Positions 31,455 through 39,812 of a stretch of 46,437 bases of DNA are shown here, piece after piece. The notes beneath the pieces were generated by a model. It was not told where the DNA came from. It did no database searches and saw nothing but the letters and a program-made list of their open reading frames with translations. The translations under genes and the position numbers were made by a program. The stretch is from Streptomyces hilarionis (GTDB taxonomy: Bacteria; Actinomycetota; Actinomycetes; Streptomycetales; Streptomycetaceae): the NCBI RefSeq assembly GCF_024539675.1, contig NZ_JAHHIT010000022.1:1-46437 (forward strand), read 5' to 3'. Position 1 is the first letter of the stretch. Each line of letters starts with the position of its first letter.

Positions 31455-32450
31455 ATGCGTGCTGCCCGGATCAGACTCGGACTGCTGATATCCGGCCTCG
31501 CCGGATGCATCGTCGCATCCGTCACGGCCGCCGCCGCGACCCCGGTGCCCGGCCTGCCGGACCCGCCCCGGCAGGCGGCCGTGGCGGCCGGGGACCTCCC
31601 GGAGGTCTACCGCGAGAACCGGGACTACCTCGTCCGCGCGGCCGATGCGGCACGGCGGATGGGTGACGGTGACCGGGCCCGGGCACTGGACGAACTCGCC
31701 TCCCCCGACCGCGACTTCCTCGAGGTGTCCGCCGACGGCGACGGCCGGGCGGTGGAGGTGCTCGGAGACCTGGCGCACGCGCAGCGCGTCGCCCTGCTGG
31801 TTCCGGGCACGGACACCACCGTCGACACCTTCGACCACCTCGGCTCCCGGCACGGCTCGGTGGCCGGCGGAAGCCGGGCGCTGTACGCCGAGATGCGGGC
31901 CCTCGCACCGCACACGCGGGTCGCCGTCATCGGGTGGTACGGCTACCGGGCCCCCCGCACCAAGAGCCGCGACACCCTGACCCAGGACCGAGCGGAGGAG
32001 GGCGGCCGGCTGCTCCGCCGCCAGATCCGCCGGCTACGGGGGATCAACCCCGCTGCCTCCGTGGCACTCATGTGCCATTCGTACGGGTCCGTGGTGTGCG
32101 CGGACGCGGTGCGCGCCACGAGCGGGCCCGCGCAGTCCACGCTCACGGGTCTCGCGGTCTTCGGCAGCCCCGGGATGGGCGTCGGCTCGGCCGCCGAACT
32201 GGGCGCGAGCGTCCCGGTGTGGGCGGGGCGAGGCAGCGGGGACTGGATCTCGCACGTGCCGCACGCCCAGTACGGCCTGTTCGGCGAGAGGGTGGGGTTC
32301 GGCCCGGACCCGGCCTCCGCGGGGTTCGGCGCCCGACTGCTCCCCACCGGCGACAGCCGGCACGGCGACTACCTGCGCCCCGGCAGCCTCTCGCTGCGCG
32401 GCCTCGCGCTCATCGGCCTGGACCGGGGCCGGCAGGTGTCCCGTGGCTGA
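31455..32450 (+). CDS. Secreted alpha/beta hydrolase (DUF1023-like)
   Basis: 331 aa. An N-terminal signal sequence is visible: RR-rich start, then [21 protein letters not shown]. The hydrolase core has [19 protein letters not shown] and the nucleophile elbow [11 protein letters not shown]. This arrangement is seen in actinobacterial DUF1023 proteins of unknown substrate. ATG 31455 has AGGAAGGA at about 31438-31445. It overlaps the acyltransferase gene by 8 nt. A role in processing the exported product is possible but not shown. Confidence 0.85.
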   Translation: MRAARIRLGLLISGLAGCIVASVTAAAATPVPGLPDPPRQAAVAAGDLPEVYRENRDYLVRAADAARRMGDGDRARALDELASPDRDFLEVSADGDGRAVEVLGDLAHAQRVALLVPGTDTTVDTFDHLGSRHGSVAGGSRALYAEMRALAPHTRVAVIGWYGYRAPRTKSRDTLTQDRAEEGGRLLRRQIRRLRGINPAASVALMCHSYGSVVCADAVRATSGPAQSTLTGLAVFGSPGMGVGSAAELGASVPVWAGRGSGDWISHVPHAQYGLFGERVGFGPDPASAGFGARLLPTGDSRHGDYLRPGSLSLRGLALIGLDRGRQVSRG

Positions 32451-33768
32451 CGTCCAGGTCGGCGCGGACGTCGAGCGCCCCACCCGCTTGGCCTGGGACG
32501 ACCTGGCAACGGCACGGCCCGTCCCGCCGGCGCCGATGCGGCGGCTGCACCGCGCCGTGCTGCGCGTCGACGCGGCGACCCCGTTCTCCCGCGACCGCGC
32601 GGTCGACGTCCTGCGGGCCTACTCCATCCTGGGCGTGGTCCTCGGCCACTGGCTGGTGAGCGCGGTGGTCCTCCGGGCGGGCGGCCATCTGGCGGGCGAC
32701 AGTCCCCTGCACCACATGCCGGCCCTCGCGCCGGTGTCGTGGCTGTTGCAGCCGCTCGCGCTGTTCTTCTTCGTCGGCGGCCGGGTCGGATCCCGCAGCC
32801 ATGCCTCCGCGGTGGCGACCGGGACCCGCTATCGGACCTGGCTGGCCCGGCGCCTGCGGCAGTTGGCGCGTCCGACCCTGGCCCTGCTGGGTGTCTGGGG
32901 GTCGGTGCTGATCGGGCTGGCCCTCGAAGGCGTGGCGTACGAGACGATCCGCACCCTGGTACGGCTCGCGGTGTCCCCGCTCTGGTTCCTGTGCGTCTAC
33001 GCGGTGATCACGGCGGCCACCCCGCTGATCAGGCGGTGCGGTGCGGGCCGGCTGCTGCCGGTGGCCTTCGCGCTGGTCGTGGCCACGGACCTGGCGCGCG
33101 AGCTGGTCGGCGACGCGGGATGGGCCGGTTCGCTCCGCTGGCTGAACGTCCTCACCGGCTGGCTGGTGCCCTACGCCCTGGGGGTGCTCTGGGGGGCAGG
33201 CGGCCTCGCCCGCCGCAGGCACGCCGTCGGCATGCTCGTCGGCGGAGCGGCCGGTACGGCCGGCCTGGTGCTGTGGTGCGACTATCCGGCGAGCATGGTC
33301 GGCGTCCCCGGGGCCGCCCTGTCCAACCTCAACCCGCCGAGCCTGGCGGCCGTCTGCTTCGGCCTGGCCCAGTGCGGTCTCGGACTGCTGCTGTGCGGCC
33401 CGCTCCGCCGGCTGACCGGACAGCCGTCGGAGCCGGCCCCGTCGCTCCCCGCCCGCGCGTACGACGCGCCGGGGGCACGGGCCACCGCGGGACAGTTCTG
33501 CTGGGCGGCCGTGGCGTCGCTGAACCTCTCGGCCATGACGGTCTTCCTCTGGCACCAGACGTCCATGCTCGCCGCCACCGTGTTCTGGCTCGGCGTCGGG
33601 CAGCGCCTGCCCGGGCTCCACACGGCGCCGGATGATCCGCGCTGGGTGGCTTTCCGTATGGCCTGGATCCCTGTTTTCGCCTGCGTGCTGGCTGTTTTCT
33701 GGCTGGCTTTCAAAGACGTGGAAAAGGCTGCCAGGCGATCGCCCGATAAGCGGTCGATAATCGAATAA
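32443..33768 (+). CDS. Membrane acyltransferase (acyltransferase 3 family)
   Basis: 441 aa, GTG start overlapping the hydrolase stop. After a 45-residue cytosolic N-terminus comes the family signature [19 protein letters not shown] with the conserved His, then about ten hydrophobic segments including [15 protein letters not shown]. Members transfer acyl groups to sugars, lipids or natural products in the membrane. Here it could acylate the peptide, its precursor or an envelope component. The last 100 bases are clearly less GC-rich than the rest. Its TAA overlaps an ATG (33768) that I do not take as the next start. Confidence 0.88.
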   Translation: MADVQVGADVERPTRLAWDDLATARPVPPAPMRRLHRAVLRVDAATPFSRDRAVDVLRAYSILGVVLGHWLVSAVVLRAGGHLAGDSPLHHMPALAPVSWLLQPLALFFFVGGRVGSRSHASAVATGTRYRTWLARRLRQLARPTLALLGVWGSVLIGLALEGVAYETIRTLVRLAVSPLWFLCVYAVITAATPLIRRCGAGRLLPVAFALVVATDLARELVGDAGWAGSLRWLNVLTGWLVPYALGVLWGAGGLARRRHAVGMLVGGAAGTAGLVLWCDYPASMVGVPGAALSNLNPPSLAAVCFGLAQCGLGLLLCGPLRRLTGQPSEPAPSLPARAYDAPGARATAGQFCWAAVASLNLSAMTVFLWHQTSMLAATVFWLGVGQRLPGLHTAPDDPRWVAFRMAWIPVFACVLAVFWLAFKDVEKAARRSPDKRSIIE

Positions 33769-33787
33769 TGCCGCACTCGCCTATGGT

Positions 33788-33816
33788 TTCCGGCGTTTCT
33801 CAATTGCATTCCGGCG
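33788..33816 (+). promoter_or_regulatory. 8-bp direct repeat upstream of the methyltransferase gene
   Basis: TTCCGGCG occurs at 33788-33795 and again at 33809-33816, 21 bp apart (two helical turns), inside a less GC-rich stretch just ahead of the methyltransferase Shine-Dalgarno. Regularly spaced short direct repeats are how SARP regulators bind, and a SARP gene lies 1.6 kb downstream. No convincing -10 box was found, so this is only a candidate. Confidence 0.3.
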
Positions 33817-33839
33817 CAGTTCACAGCAGGAGGAATCTC

Positions 33840-34616
33840 GTGGCCATATCGAACAATATCCCGTCCTCGGTGGAAATGAGCACGGGCGTGGCCTCCGCGC
33901 CCGGCGCCGCGCATTCCCTTCGGGGCCTCACCGTGCACGCGGTCTCGGAACTCTACGTGAAGTACCAGGACGACCTGCGTGCCGTCAGGGATCGGCAACG
34001 GGAGTTCCTCCGGCAGCGCGGCAAGTCGATGAAGGCGCAACTCGACGACTACGAGGCCGAGATCACCTACCTGCTGCTGCGCGAGTACCGGCCCGAGAGG
34101 GTGGTCGAGATCGGCACGTTCTACGGCTGGTCCACCATGTGGATCCTCAGCGCTCTGCGCGACAACGGAACGGGGCACCTTTACTCGTTCGACATCGTCG
34201 ACCGTGTCGTCAGCAATGTTCCGGCAGATCTCTCCGCCGACCGCTGGACATTCACCAAGGGCGATGTCCGGGAAACGCTCGGCGACACGGTCGGCAGCGC
34301 GGACTATCTCTTCATCGACGCCGACCACGGTGCTCGGTTCGCTCGCTGGTACGTCGAGAACGTTTTCCCGAAGGTGCGCTCCGGAACCCCGACCAGCGTG
34401 CACGACGTCTTCCACGGACGCCGGCCCAAGCCGATCAGCGAGGGCTCGGTTCTCATGAAGTGGCTCGCCGAGCGGAACACGAGCTTCTTCACCCCCTCGG
34501 CCGCGAAGGCGCCCGAAGTCATCGAGCAGCTCAGCAGGACGAAGAAGGAACTGGGGCTCGACACTCCGGTGCGCGAGAGCCGCCACAACCCGATGGTCTT
34601 CTTCACCCTCGGATAA
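33840..34616 (+). CDS. Class I SAM-dependent methyltransferase
   Basis: 258 aa. SAM-binding motif I is VVEIGTFYGWST (about residues 88-99), followed by LYSFDIVD and an acidic DYLFIDADHGARFARWY block that resembles metal-dependent O-methyltransferases and the CmcI-like group. I chose GTG 33840 because AGGAGGAA lies at 33828-33835. The open frame back to ATG 33768 would add 24 unconvincing residues and lacks a site. The acceptor is unknown; a hydroxyl created by the oxygenases or in the acyl unit would be plausible. Confidence 0.83.
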   Translation: MAISNNIPSSVEMSTGVASAPGAAHSLRGLTVHAVSELYVKYQDDLRAVRDRQREFLRQRGKSMKAQLDDYEAEITYLLLREYRPERVVEIGTFYGWSTMWILSALRDNGTGHLYSFDIVDRVVSNVPADLSADRWTFTKGDVRETLGDTVGSADYLFIDADHGARFARWYVENVFPKVRSGTPTSVHDVFHGRRPKPISEGSVLMKWLAERNTSFFTPSAAKAPEVIEQLSRTKKELGLDTPVRESRHNPMVFFTLG

Positions 34617-35251
34617 CGCCATGGAGCCACCGAAGGCGAGACACCGGGGGCCTTGGGTCTGATTTTCCCAGTTGGTCGGATTTCGGGCAGGATATGAGAA
34701 TCCGCCCGTGCGGAAAAAGAAGTTGTCCGAGCGGAGCTGTTTGTGATCAGGTTTCCGTGGGGGTGTGTACCGAAGCGGGTGCGCCCCCGGTGAGACCTCA
34801 TTTTCCGGCTCTCGTCGGGGCGAACGGTCCTGATGTGGTCCCCAAGTGTCGGGACTGTGAAAGACGAAGGGCCGCGATGGCGCGGAGATGAGGCGTGAGG
34901 CCAAGATCACGATCGTGTCCGGCCGCTCTCCGCGTGGCCGGGTTGACCGGTGGGAGTAGGGTATGGACGGTATGCCCGCCCCCTGCGTCGGTGCCGTTTG
35001 GCCTGATGACAGCGGTGCGGGGCGACGGCAGGCGGGCGCGCGAGAGAGGGGGAGCGGCCTCGGGAGGGCACAGCGCCTCCAGGGCAGCCGGTGTCCCTCG
35101 ACCGGGCGTCCGTGTGTATGGGGAAAGTGGCGGGAGTGCCGTCCTGCCAGGGAATCACTGGGTGCGCGTGTTGACCTCACCGCCCCATCCGGCATGCGAA
35201 GCAGATGGAAGCGTTGTGGGTATTCGCCCCGTTGTCACGCATCTGTGCGAC

Positions 35252-35380
35252 ATGGATGTGATGAAAGACGGAGGCGAGAGTGAGGCTGCCATACACGTCG
35301 GGCAGCCTCTTCGGCTTGTGACGGCATGTGCACCGATCGAGCTTGCCCAGAACGAGGTCAAGATTTTGGTCGCGCTGTAA
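35252..35380 (+). pseudogene. Possible leader ORF or SARP N-terminal fragment (42 codons)
   Basis: A frame from ATG 35252 to TAA 35378-35380 encodes a 42-residue peptide. Its end, LRLVTACAPIELAQNEVKIL, looks to me like the start of a SARP DNA-binding domain, where a short strand pair is followed by PxxLxxxxxxLLALLL. The third codon position is only about two-thirds G or C, and no clear Shine-Dalgarno is seen. It ends 18 nt before the full SARP gene. It could be a decayed duplicate, a leader peptide or chance. Confidence 0.25.
35282..35309 (+). promoter_or_regulatory. 9-bp perfect hairpin upstream of the SARP gene
   Basis: GAGGCTGCC (35282-35290) and GGCAGCCTC (35301-35309) form a perfect 9-bp stem with a 10-nt loop, about 90 nt before the SARP start. 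There is no T-run after it. It could be a terminator or attenuator in the leader, or an operator. Confidence 0.5.
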
Positions 35381-35398
35381 CTAACGGGGACTTTAGTA

Positions 35399-37351
35399 AT
35401 GCATCATGCGGCTGCATTTTCGTTGACGCTACCACCAAAAACGGAGGTAATGCCTCCGCATATTCGGGCGCAGCAGAGAAGCGTCGGACGGACCGATCCG
35501 AACGTCTCTTTCCAGGTGCTCGGCCCGCTGGAGGCATGGGTAGGGCCGCGCAAGGTCGAGATCGGCGGACCTCGCCAGCGCATCGTGCTGGCGATGCTGC
35601 TGCTCGCGCCGGACCGGGTCGTGTCGATCGACCAACTGGTCGAGGCGGTCTGGAACGGGCGGCCGCCGACCACGTGCCGCACCCAGATCGCCATCTGCGT
35701 GGCCAGCCTGCGCAAGGCGTTTCGGACCGCCGGGTACACAGGCGAGCTGATCGGCACTTCCGCGCCCGGCTACCTGCTGCGCTCGGACGGACACCACATC
35801 GACTCGATGGAGTTCGCCGCCGGCGTGGACTCCGCGCAGACGCTGGCGCGCCACGGGGACGTCGGCGCTGCCGCCGAGCGGCTCGGACAGGCGCTCGGGC
35901 TGTGGCGGGGTCCGGTTCTCACGGACATGTCCAGCCCCGTCCTGGAGACGGAGGCGGAACTCCTCGATCACCGAAGGCTCACCGCGTACGAGCAGTACGC
36001 GACGCTGCAACTGCAACTCGGCCGGCATCGTGAGGTCATCTCCGAGCTGACGGCCCTCGTGCACGACCGGCCGTTGTGGGAACAGGCGCGAGCCGCGCTC
36101 ATGCTCGCCCACTACCGCTCGGGTCACCGGTCCGAGGCGCTCGCCCTCTTCCGCCAGGCGCAGCGGGTCTTCCGCGAGGAGATCGGCCTCGAACCCGGTC
36201 GCGTCCTTCAGGACCTGCACACGGCCATCCTTCAGGAGGCCTCCGACCTGATGCCGCCCACGGACCCGACCGGGCCGCTGAACACGGTCGCCGCCCTGCC
36301 TCGACTGATGTCGTCGGCCGTGGAGTTGATCGGACGGGACGGTGAGATCCGATCGCTCGACGCCCTGCTTCGCCGGGGCCGCGAAGGGATCTCGTCCGTG
36401 GGCCTGGTGATGGGCCGCCCCGGAATCGGCAAGACGGCCCTGGTGCTGTACTGGGCACGCAGGGCGGCACACGCGTTTCCCGACGGGCAGCTCTACGTCG
36501 ACTTCGAACGGACCGGCACCGCCGACGCCCCGGCCGCCCTCCTGCGCGCCCTCGGCATGTCGGACGCCGAGATACCGCGCACCTACCAGGACCGGCTCAG
36601 GGAGTTCCATCGGCAGATCGGGGAGCAACGGCTCCTGGTCATCCTCGACGGGGTCCCCGACGACAGCGTCGCCCATGACTTCGTCCCCAAGGCGGGCAGG
36701 GCCTGCGTCCTGGTGACCAGTCGGCGCGTGCTCGCGACCGCGGCGCAGGTCCGGCTGAGCGTGCCGGAGTTGAGCCCGGCGGACTCCGTGACGTTGCTCG
36801 GCTCCCTCGTGGACGACGGACGGGTCGAGGAGGACAGGATCGCCGCGCACCGCCTCGCCTCGTTGTGCGACCACCTGCCGCTCGCCCTGTCCGCGGCGGC
36901 CGCACGCCTCGTCGCCAAGCCCCACTGGCGCTTCCCCCATCTGCTGACCCGGCTCGGCGACCGCCGGCACCGGCTGGAGGAACTCAGCGCGGGGGCGCCC
37001 GTTCTGCGTCGGGTCCTGGACAGCGTGTACCGGACGCTGTCGCCCGCGGCCGCCGACCTCTACGCGCGGCTCGGTCTCATCAACGGCGAGTGCATAGCGG
37101 TCTGGGAGGCTCAGGCCCTCCTCGAAGTCGGCGCGATGGCCGCACAGCGGCTGCTCGAGGAGCTGGTGGACGCCACGTTGATCGAAGTGGCCGACACCGG
37201 CCCGGACGGCTGGTTCCGGTACCGTCTGCCCACGCTGCACGCCCTGCACGCGGAGGAGACGGCTCACACGGAGGTGGCCGCCTCCGTCCGCAAGGCGGCC
37301 TGCGACCGCGTGCTGGCAGCCTCCCCCTCCCACGTGAAGTGCGCCCGATAG
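35399..37351 (+). CDS. SARP/AfsR-type pathway regulator with NTPase domain
   Basis: About 650 aa. Probably the activator of this cluster. Residues about 30-115 form an OmpR-like winged helix (FQVLGPLEAWVGPRKVEIGG, RQRIVLAMLLLAPDRVVSID). Residues about 120-270 form the bacterial transcriptional activation domain (LTAYEQYATLQLQLGRHREV, EEIGLEPGRVLQDLH). An NB-ARC-like ATPase follows with P-loop GRPGIGKTAL near 342. The TPR region of full-length AfsR is absent. ATG 35399 has GGGGA at 35386-35390. An in-frame ATG at 35450 lies only two bases after GGAGG, too close for a normal site, and sits in a small hairpin. I prefer 35399. The gene opens a run with the thioesterase, amidase and DUF1015 genes. 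Confidence 0.93.
   Translation: MHHAAAFSLTLPPKTEVMPPHIRAQQRSVGRTDPNVSFQVLGPLEAWVGPRKVEIGGPRQRIVLAMLLLAPDRVVSIDQLVEAVWNGRPPTTCRTQIAICVASLRKAFRTAGYTGELIGTSAPGYLLRSDGHHIDSMEFAAGVDSAQTLARHGDVGAAAERLGQALGLWRGPVLTDMSSPVLETEAELLDHRRLTAYEQYATLQLQLGRHREVISELTALVHDRPLWEQARAALMLAHYRSGHRSEALALFRQAQRVFREEIGLEPGRVLQDLHTAILQEASDLMPPTDPTGPLNTVAALPRLMSSAVELIGRDGEIRSLDALLRRGREGISSVGLVMGRPGIGKTALVLYWARRAAHAFPDGQLYVDFERTGTADAPAALLRALGMSDAEIPRTYQDRLREFHRQIGEQRLLVILDGVPDDSVAHDFVPKAGRACVLVTSRRVLATAAQVRLSVPELSPADSVTLLGSLVDDGRVEEDRIAAHRLASLCDHLPLALSAAAARLVAKPHWRFPHLLTRLGDRRHRLEELSAGAPVLRRVLDSVYRTLSPAAADLYARLGLINGECIAVWEAQALLEVGAMAAQRLLEELVDATLIEVADTGPDGWFRYRLPTLHALHAEETAHTEVAASVRKAACDRVLAASPSHVKCAR
35442..35458 (+). 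promoter_or_regulatory. Small hairpin over an internal Shine-Dalgarno and ATG of the SARP gene
   Basis: CGGAGG (35442-35447) and CCTCCG (35453-35458) pair around TAATG, which contains the in-frame ATG 35450. If translation starts at 35450, the stem would hide both ribosome site and start codon. If it starts at 35399, the stem is within the coding region. Confidence 0.35.
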
Positions 37352-37362
37352 CAGGGCGATAC

Positions 37363-37380
37363 CGACCCTTCGTAGGGTCG
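37363..37380 (+). terminator. Hairpin directly after the SARP gene
   Basis: CGACCCT (37363-37369) and AGGGTCG (37374-37380) make a perfect 7-bp stem with a TCGT loop, 12 nt after the SARP stop. No T-run follows. Likely a terminator or partial terminator between the regulator and the thioesterase gene. Confidence 0.55.
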
Positions 37381-37403
37381 ACCGACCGAGCACCTCCCTC
37401 CCT

Positions 37404-37428
37404 CCTGCCGGGCCCACGGCTCGGCAGG
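37404..37428 (+). terminator. Second hairpin between SARP and thioesterase genes
   Basis: CCTGCCG (37404-37410) and CGGCAGG (37422-37428) form a perfect 7-bp stem with an 11-nt loop, possibly extended by a G-U pair. With the preceding hairpin it makes a tandem structure in the 234-nt gap, whose remainder is very GC-rich and shows no other gene. Confidence 0.45.
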
Positions 37429-37585
37429 TCTCGCCGGTGACGGCCCGGCGGCGGCGGTCCGGCGCGTCCCCGTGCGCGGCGCGGCGGACACCGCGGTCGG
37501 TCCGCGGCGCCGGTCCGCACGAGCGGCGGGGTGCGTCCGGTGCGTGCCGCGCACCCCCACTCGAACACTCATTCGGAGGCGTACC

Positions 37586-38350
37586 ATGATTGCCGCCCAG
37601 CAGACCAGCGCCTGGCTGCGGAGATACCGACCGGTGGAACGGCCCCGGGTGCGCCTCGTCTGCTTCGCGCATGCCGGCGGGGGTCCGAGCGCCTTCCGGA
37701 CCTGGCCCACCGTGCTGCCGCCCGACGTCGAGGTGGTCGGGGTGCGCTATCCGGGGCGGCAGGACCGCGTGGCCGAGCCCTGCGTCGAGCGCATGGAGCC
37801 GATGGTCGAGGCGGTCACGGAGGCGCTCGCGCCGCTGCTCGACACCCCGCTCGTCCTGTTCGGCCACAGCATGGGCGCGTGGATCGCCTACGAGGTGGCG
37901 CAGCGGACGCCGGTGCGTGCGTTGATCGTCTCCGGTCAGGTGCCGCCCTCCCGACGACACTCCTCGCGCCCCGGCTCGGCCCGCCGCGGCGACGGCGGCG
38001 ACCTCGGCGACGAGGCGCTCGTCGAGGAGGTCAAGCGGCTCGGCGGATACGACGCCGAGCTTTTCGAGGACCCCGAGCTGCGCGACCTCGTCCTGCCGCC
38101 GATCCGGGCGGACTTCGCTCTCGTGCGGACCTACCGACCGGGCCGCGCGGACCTGCTCGACTGCCCGGTGCACGCGTGCTACGGCGAGGACGACGCCGAC
38201 ACCCGGGCGCAGGACGTCGACGCCTGGGCCGAGGTCACCACGGGCCCCTTCACGGCGCACCGGTTCCCCGGCGGCCACTTCTACCTGGTCGACCACGAGG
38301 CGGCGCTGCTGCGTGAGCTCTCCTCGCTGCCGGCGGTGTCCCGTGTTTGA
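37586..38350 (+). CDS. Type II (editing) thioesterase, second copy
   Basis: 254 aa, same family as the gene at 13626-14414 but clearly diverged. Visible are LVCFAHAGGGPSAFRTW, YPGRQDR, the nucleophile elbow FGHSMGAW and the His block FPGGHFYLVDH. I chose ATG 37586 because GGAGG lies at 37575-37579, 6 nt upstream; the frame is open back to 37472 but that part is Arg-rich and unlike the family. Its stop overlaps the amidase GTG by 8 nt, so the two are probably co-translated. Confidence 0.93.
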   Translation: MIAAQQTSAWLRRYRPVERPRVRLVCFAHAGGGPSAFRTWPTVLPPDVEVVGVRYPGRQDRVAEPCVERMEPMVEAVTEALAPLLDTPLVLFGHSMGAWIAYEVAQRTPVRALIVSGQVPPSRRHSSRPGSARRGDGGDLGDEALVEEVKRLGGYDAELFEDPELRDLVLPPIRADFALVRTYRPGRADLLDCPVHACYGEDDADTRAQDVDAWAEVTTGPFTAHRFPGGHFYLVDHEAALLRELSSLPAVSRV

Positions 38351-39806
38351 TCCGACCGAGGCGAGCGTGGCCGCACTGCGACGGGCGCTCGGCGACGGGA
38401 GCCTCACCGCCCTCGAGCTGACCCGCTGGTACCTGGACCGCATCGAGCGCTTCAACGACACACTGTGCGCGGTCGTCGAAGTGAACCCGGACGCGGAGGA
38501 AGAGGCCGCCCGGCTGGACGCCGGTCCCGTCCGCGGTCCGCTGCACGGCATCCCCGTCCTCCTCAAGGACAACCTGGACACCGCCGATCGCATGCACACC
38601 ACGAGCGGCTCGACGGTCATGCTCGGCTCCCGGCCCGACCGCGACGCCACCGTCGTGGCTCGGCTGCGGGCGGCCGGCGCCGTGCTGCTCGGCAAGGCGA
38701 ACAAGACGTCGTGGATTCTCGGGCCCGCGGGCTGGAGCGCCCGGGGCGGCCAGACCCGCAATCCGTACGACACGACGCGCTCGCCGCACGGATCGAGTTC
38801 GGGGTCGGCGGCGGGCGTCGCGGCGAACCTGTGCGCGGTGGCGCTCGGCACCGAGACCATCGGGTCGATCCTGGGACCCGCCGCCGCGAACTGCCTCGTG
38901 GGAGTGAAGCCGACCACCGGCCTCACCAGCCGGGCGGGCATGATCCCCGGCATCCCCAGCTTCGACTCGGTCGGACCTCTCGCGCGTTCGGTCGCCGACG
39001 CGGCGCAGGTGCTCTCCGTGATCGCCGGGCCCGACCCCCGCGACCGCGCGACGGACGGCGCGCCCGTGGTCGACTACCTCGGCCTCCTCGGCGCCACCGA
39101 CCTGCGCGGGGTGCGCATCGGCGTGCCCCGCACGATGTTCTTCGGCTACAGCGCAGCGGCCGACGCGGTGGCCGAGTCCGCGCTGGAGGCCCTGAGCCGG
39201 GTGGGCGCGGTCATCGTCGAGGGGACGGACATCCCGGGGGCGGACGAACTCACCACCGATCCGTCCTTCGGCCGCGTCGTGGTGAACGAGACCGCCCACG
39301 GCCTGGGGCAGTACCTCGCCCGGACGCCCGGCAGCCACCCGCGCACCATCGCCGCCCTGGTGGAGGCCAACCGGGCGAACGCCGCGGTCGAGCTGGAGCT
39401 GTACGAGCAGGACATCCTGGAGATGCTGGCGGCGCACACCGCGGACCTGGACGACCCGGGCTACCGTGACGCGTTGGCGACCGTGCGGCGAAAGGCGCGT
39501 GCGGAGGGCATCGACGCCGTCATGGACGAGCACCGCCTCGACGCGCTGGTCATGCCCACCTGTCCGCCGCCCTGGCCGATCGACGTCGTCGAGGGCGATC
39601 CCGAGCCGCACGGAGCCGCGCTCGTGCCCGGGTTGGCCGGCTACCCCGCGATCAGCGTGCCGGCGGGCTGGACGGAGGGCCTGCCCGTCGGCGTCACCTT
39701 CACCGGAAGGGCGTTCAGCGAACCCGTCCTGCTGCGCGTGGCGGACGTCTTCGAGCGGACGACGCCGTCCCGCCGCCCGCCCGGCGACCCCACCGGCGCA
39801 AGGTGA
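38343..39806 (+). CDS. Amidase-signature family hydrolase
   Basis: 487 aa, GTG start inside the end of the thioesterase gene. Amidase-signature enzymes hydrolyse amide bonds with a Ser-cisSer-Lys triad. The Lys is in VLLKDNLDT near residue 80, the cis-Ser in HGSSSGSAAG near 155, and the nucleophile Ser in ALGTETIGSIL near 180. Most members have an Asp or Gly where this one has Ile before GS. Members include GatA, but this one lacks GatB/GatC neighbours. It could trim the peptide, act on Asn or Gln side chains, or remove a protecting acyl group. The substrate is unknown. Confidence 0.9.
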   Translation: MFDPTEASVAALRRALGDGSLTALELTRWYLDRIERFNDTLCAVVEVNPDAEEEAARLDAGPVRGPLHGIPVLLKDNLDTADRMHTTSGSTVMLGSRPDRDATVVARLRAAGAVLLGKANKTSWILGPAGWSARGGQTRNPYDTTRSPHGSSSGSAAGVAANLCAVALGTETIGSILGPAAANCLVGVKPTTGLTSRAGMIPGIPSFDSVGPLARSVADAAQVLSVIAGPDPRDRATDGAPVVDYLGLLGATDLRGVRIGVPRTMFFGYSAAADAVAESALEALSRVGAVIVEGTDIPGADELTTDPSFGRVVVNETAHGLGQYLARTPGSHPRTIAALVEANRANAAVELELYEQDILEMLAAHTADLDDPGYRDALATVRRKARAEGIDAVMDEHRLDALVMPTCPPPWPIDVVEGDPEPHGAALVPGLAGYPAISVPAGWTEGLPVGVTFTGRAFSEPVLLRVADVFERTTPSRRPPGDPTGAR

Positions 39807-39812
39807 ACGGCC

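Larger units (their letters stand above)
34617..35398. other. 782-bp gap upstream of the SARP gene
   Basis: No convincing gene covers this stretch, which is less GC-rich than its surroundings. Open frames through it have poor third-position bias. A short frame at 35252-35380 and the hairpin at 35282-35309 are listed separately. A TTGACC at 34943-34948 and a TAGGGT at 34957-34962 are promoter-like words, but they are only 8 bp apart and do not form a standard pair. The promoter of the SARP gene is expected somewhere here. Confidence 0.6.

Noticed and set aside
33768..33839. ATG 33768 as the methyltransferase start
   Set aside because: The added 24 residues are not family-like, and GTG 33840 has a strong AGGAGGAA.
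34943..34962. TTGACC and TAGGGT as a promoter for the SARP gene
   Set aside because: The two words are only 8 bp apart instead of 16-19, so they do not make a standard promoter.
34895..35251. Coding frame through the middle of the gap before the SARP gene
   Set aside because: Irregular composition, no start with a ribosome site and no family resemblance; only the last 42 codons were kept as a weak candidate.
35429..38953. Long minus-strand frame opposite the SARP, thioesterase and amidase genes
   Set aside because: It spans three well-supported plus-strand genes and has no domain of its own.
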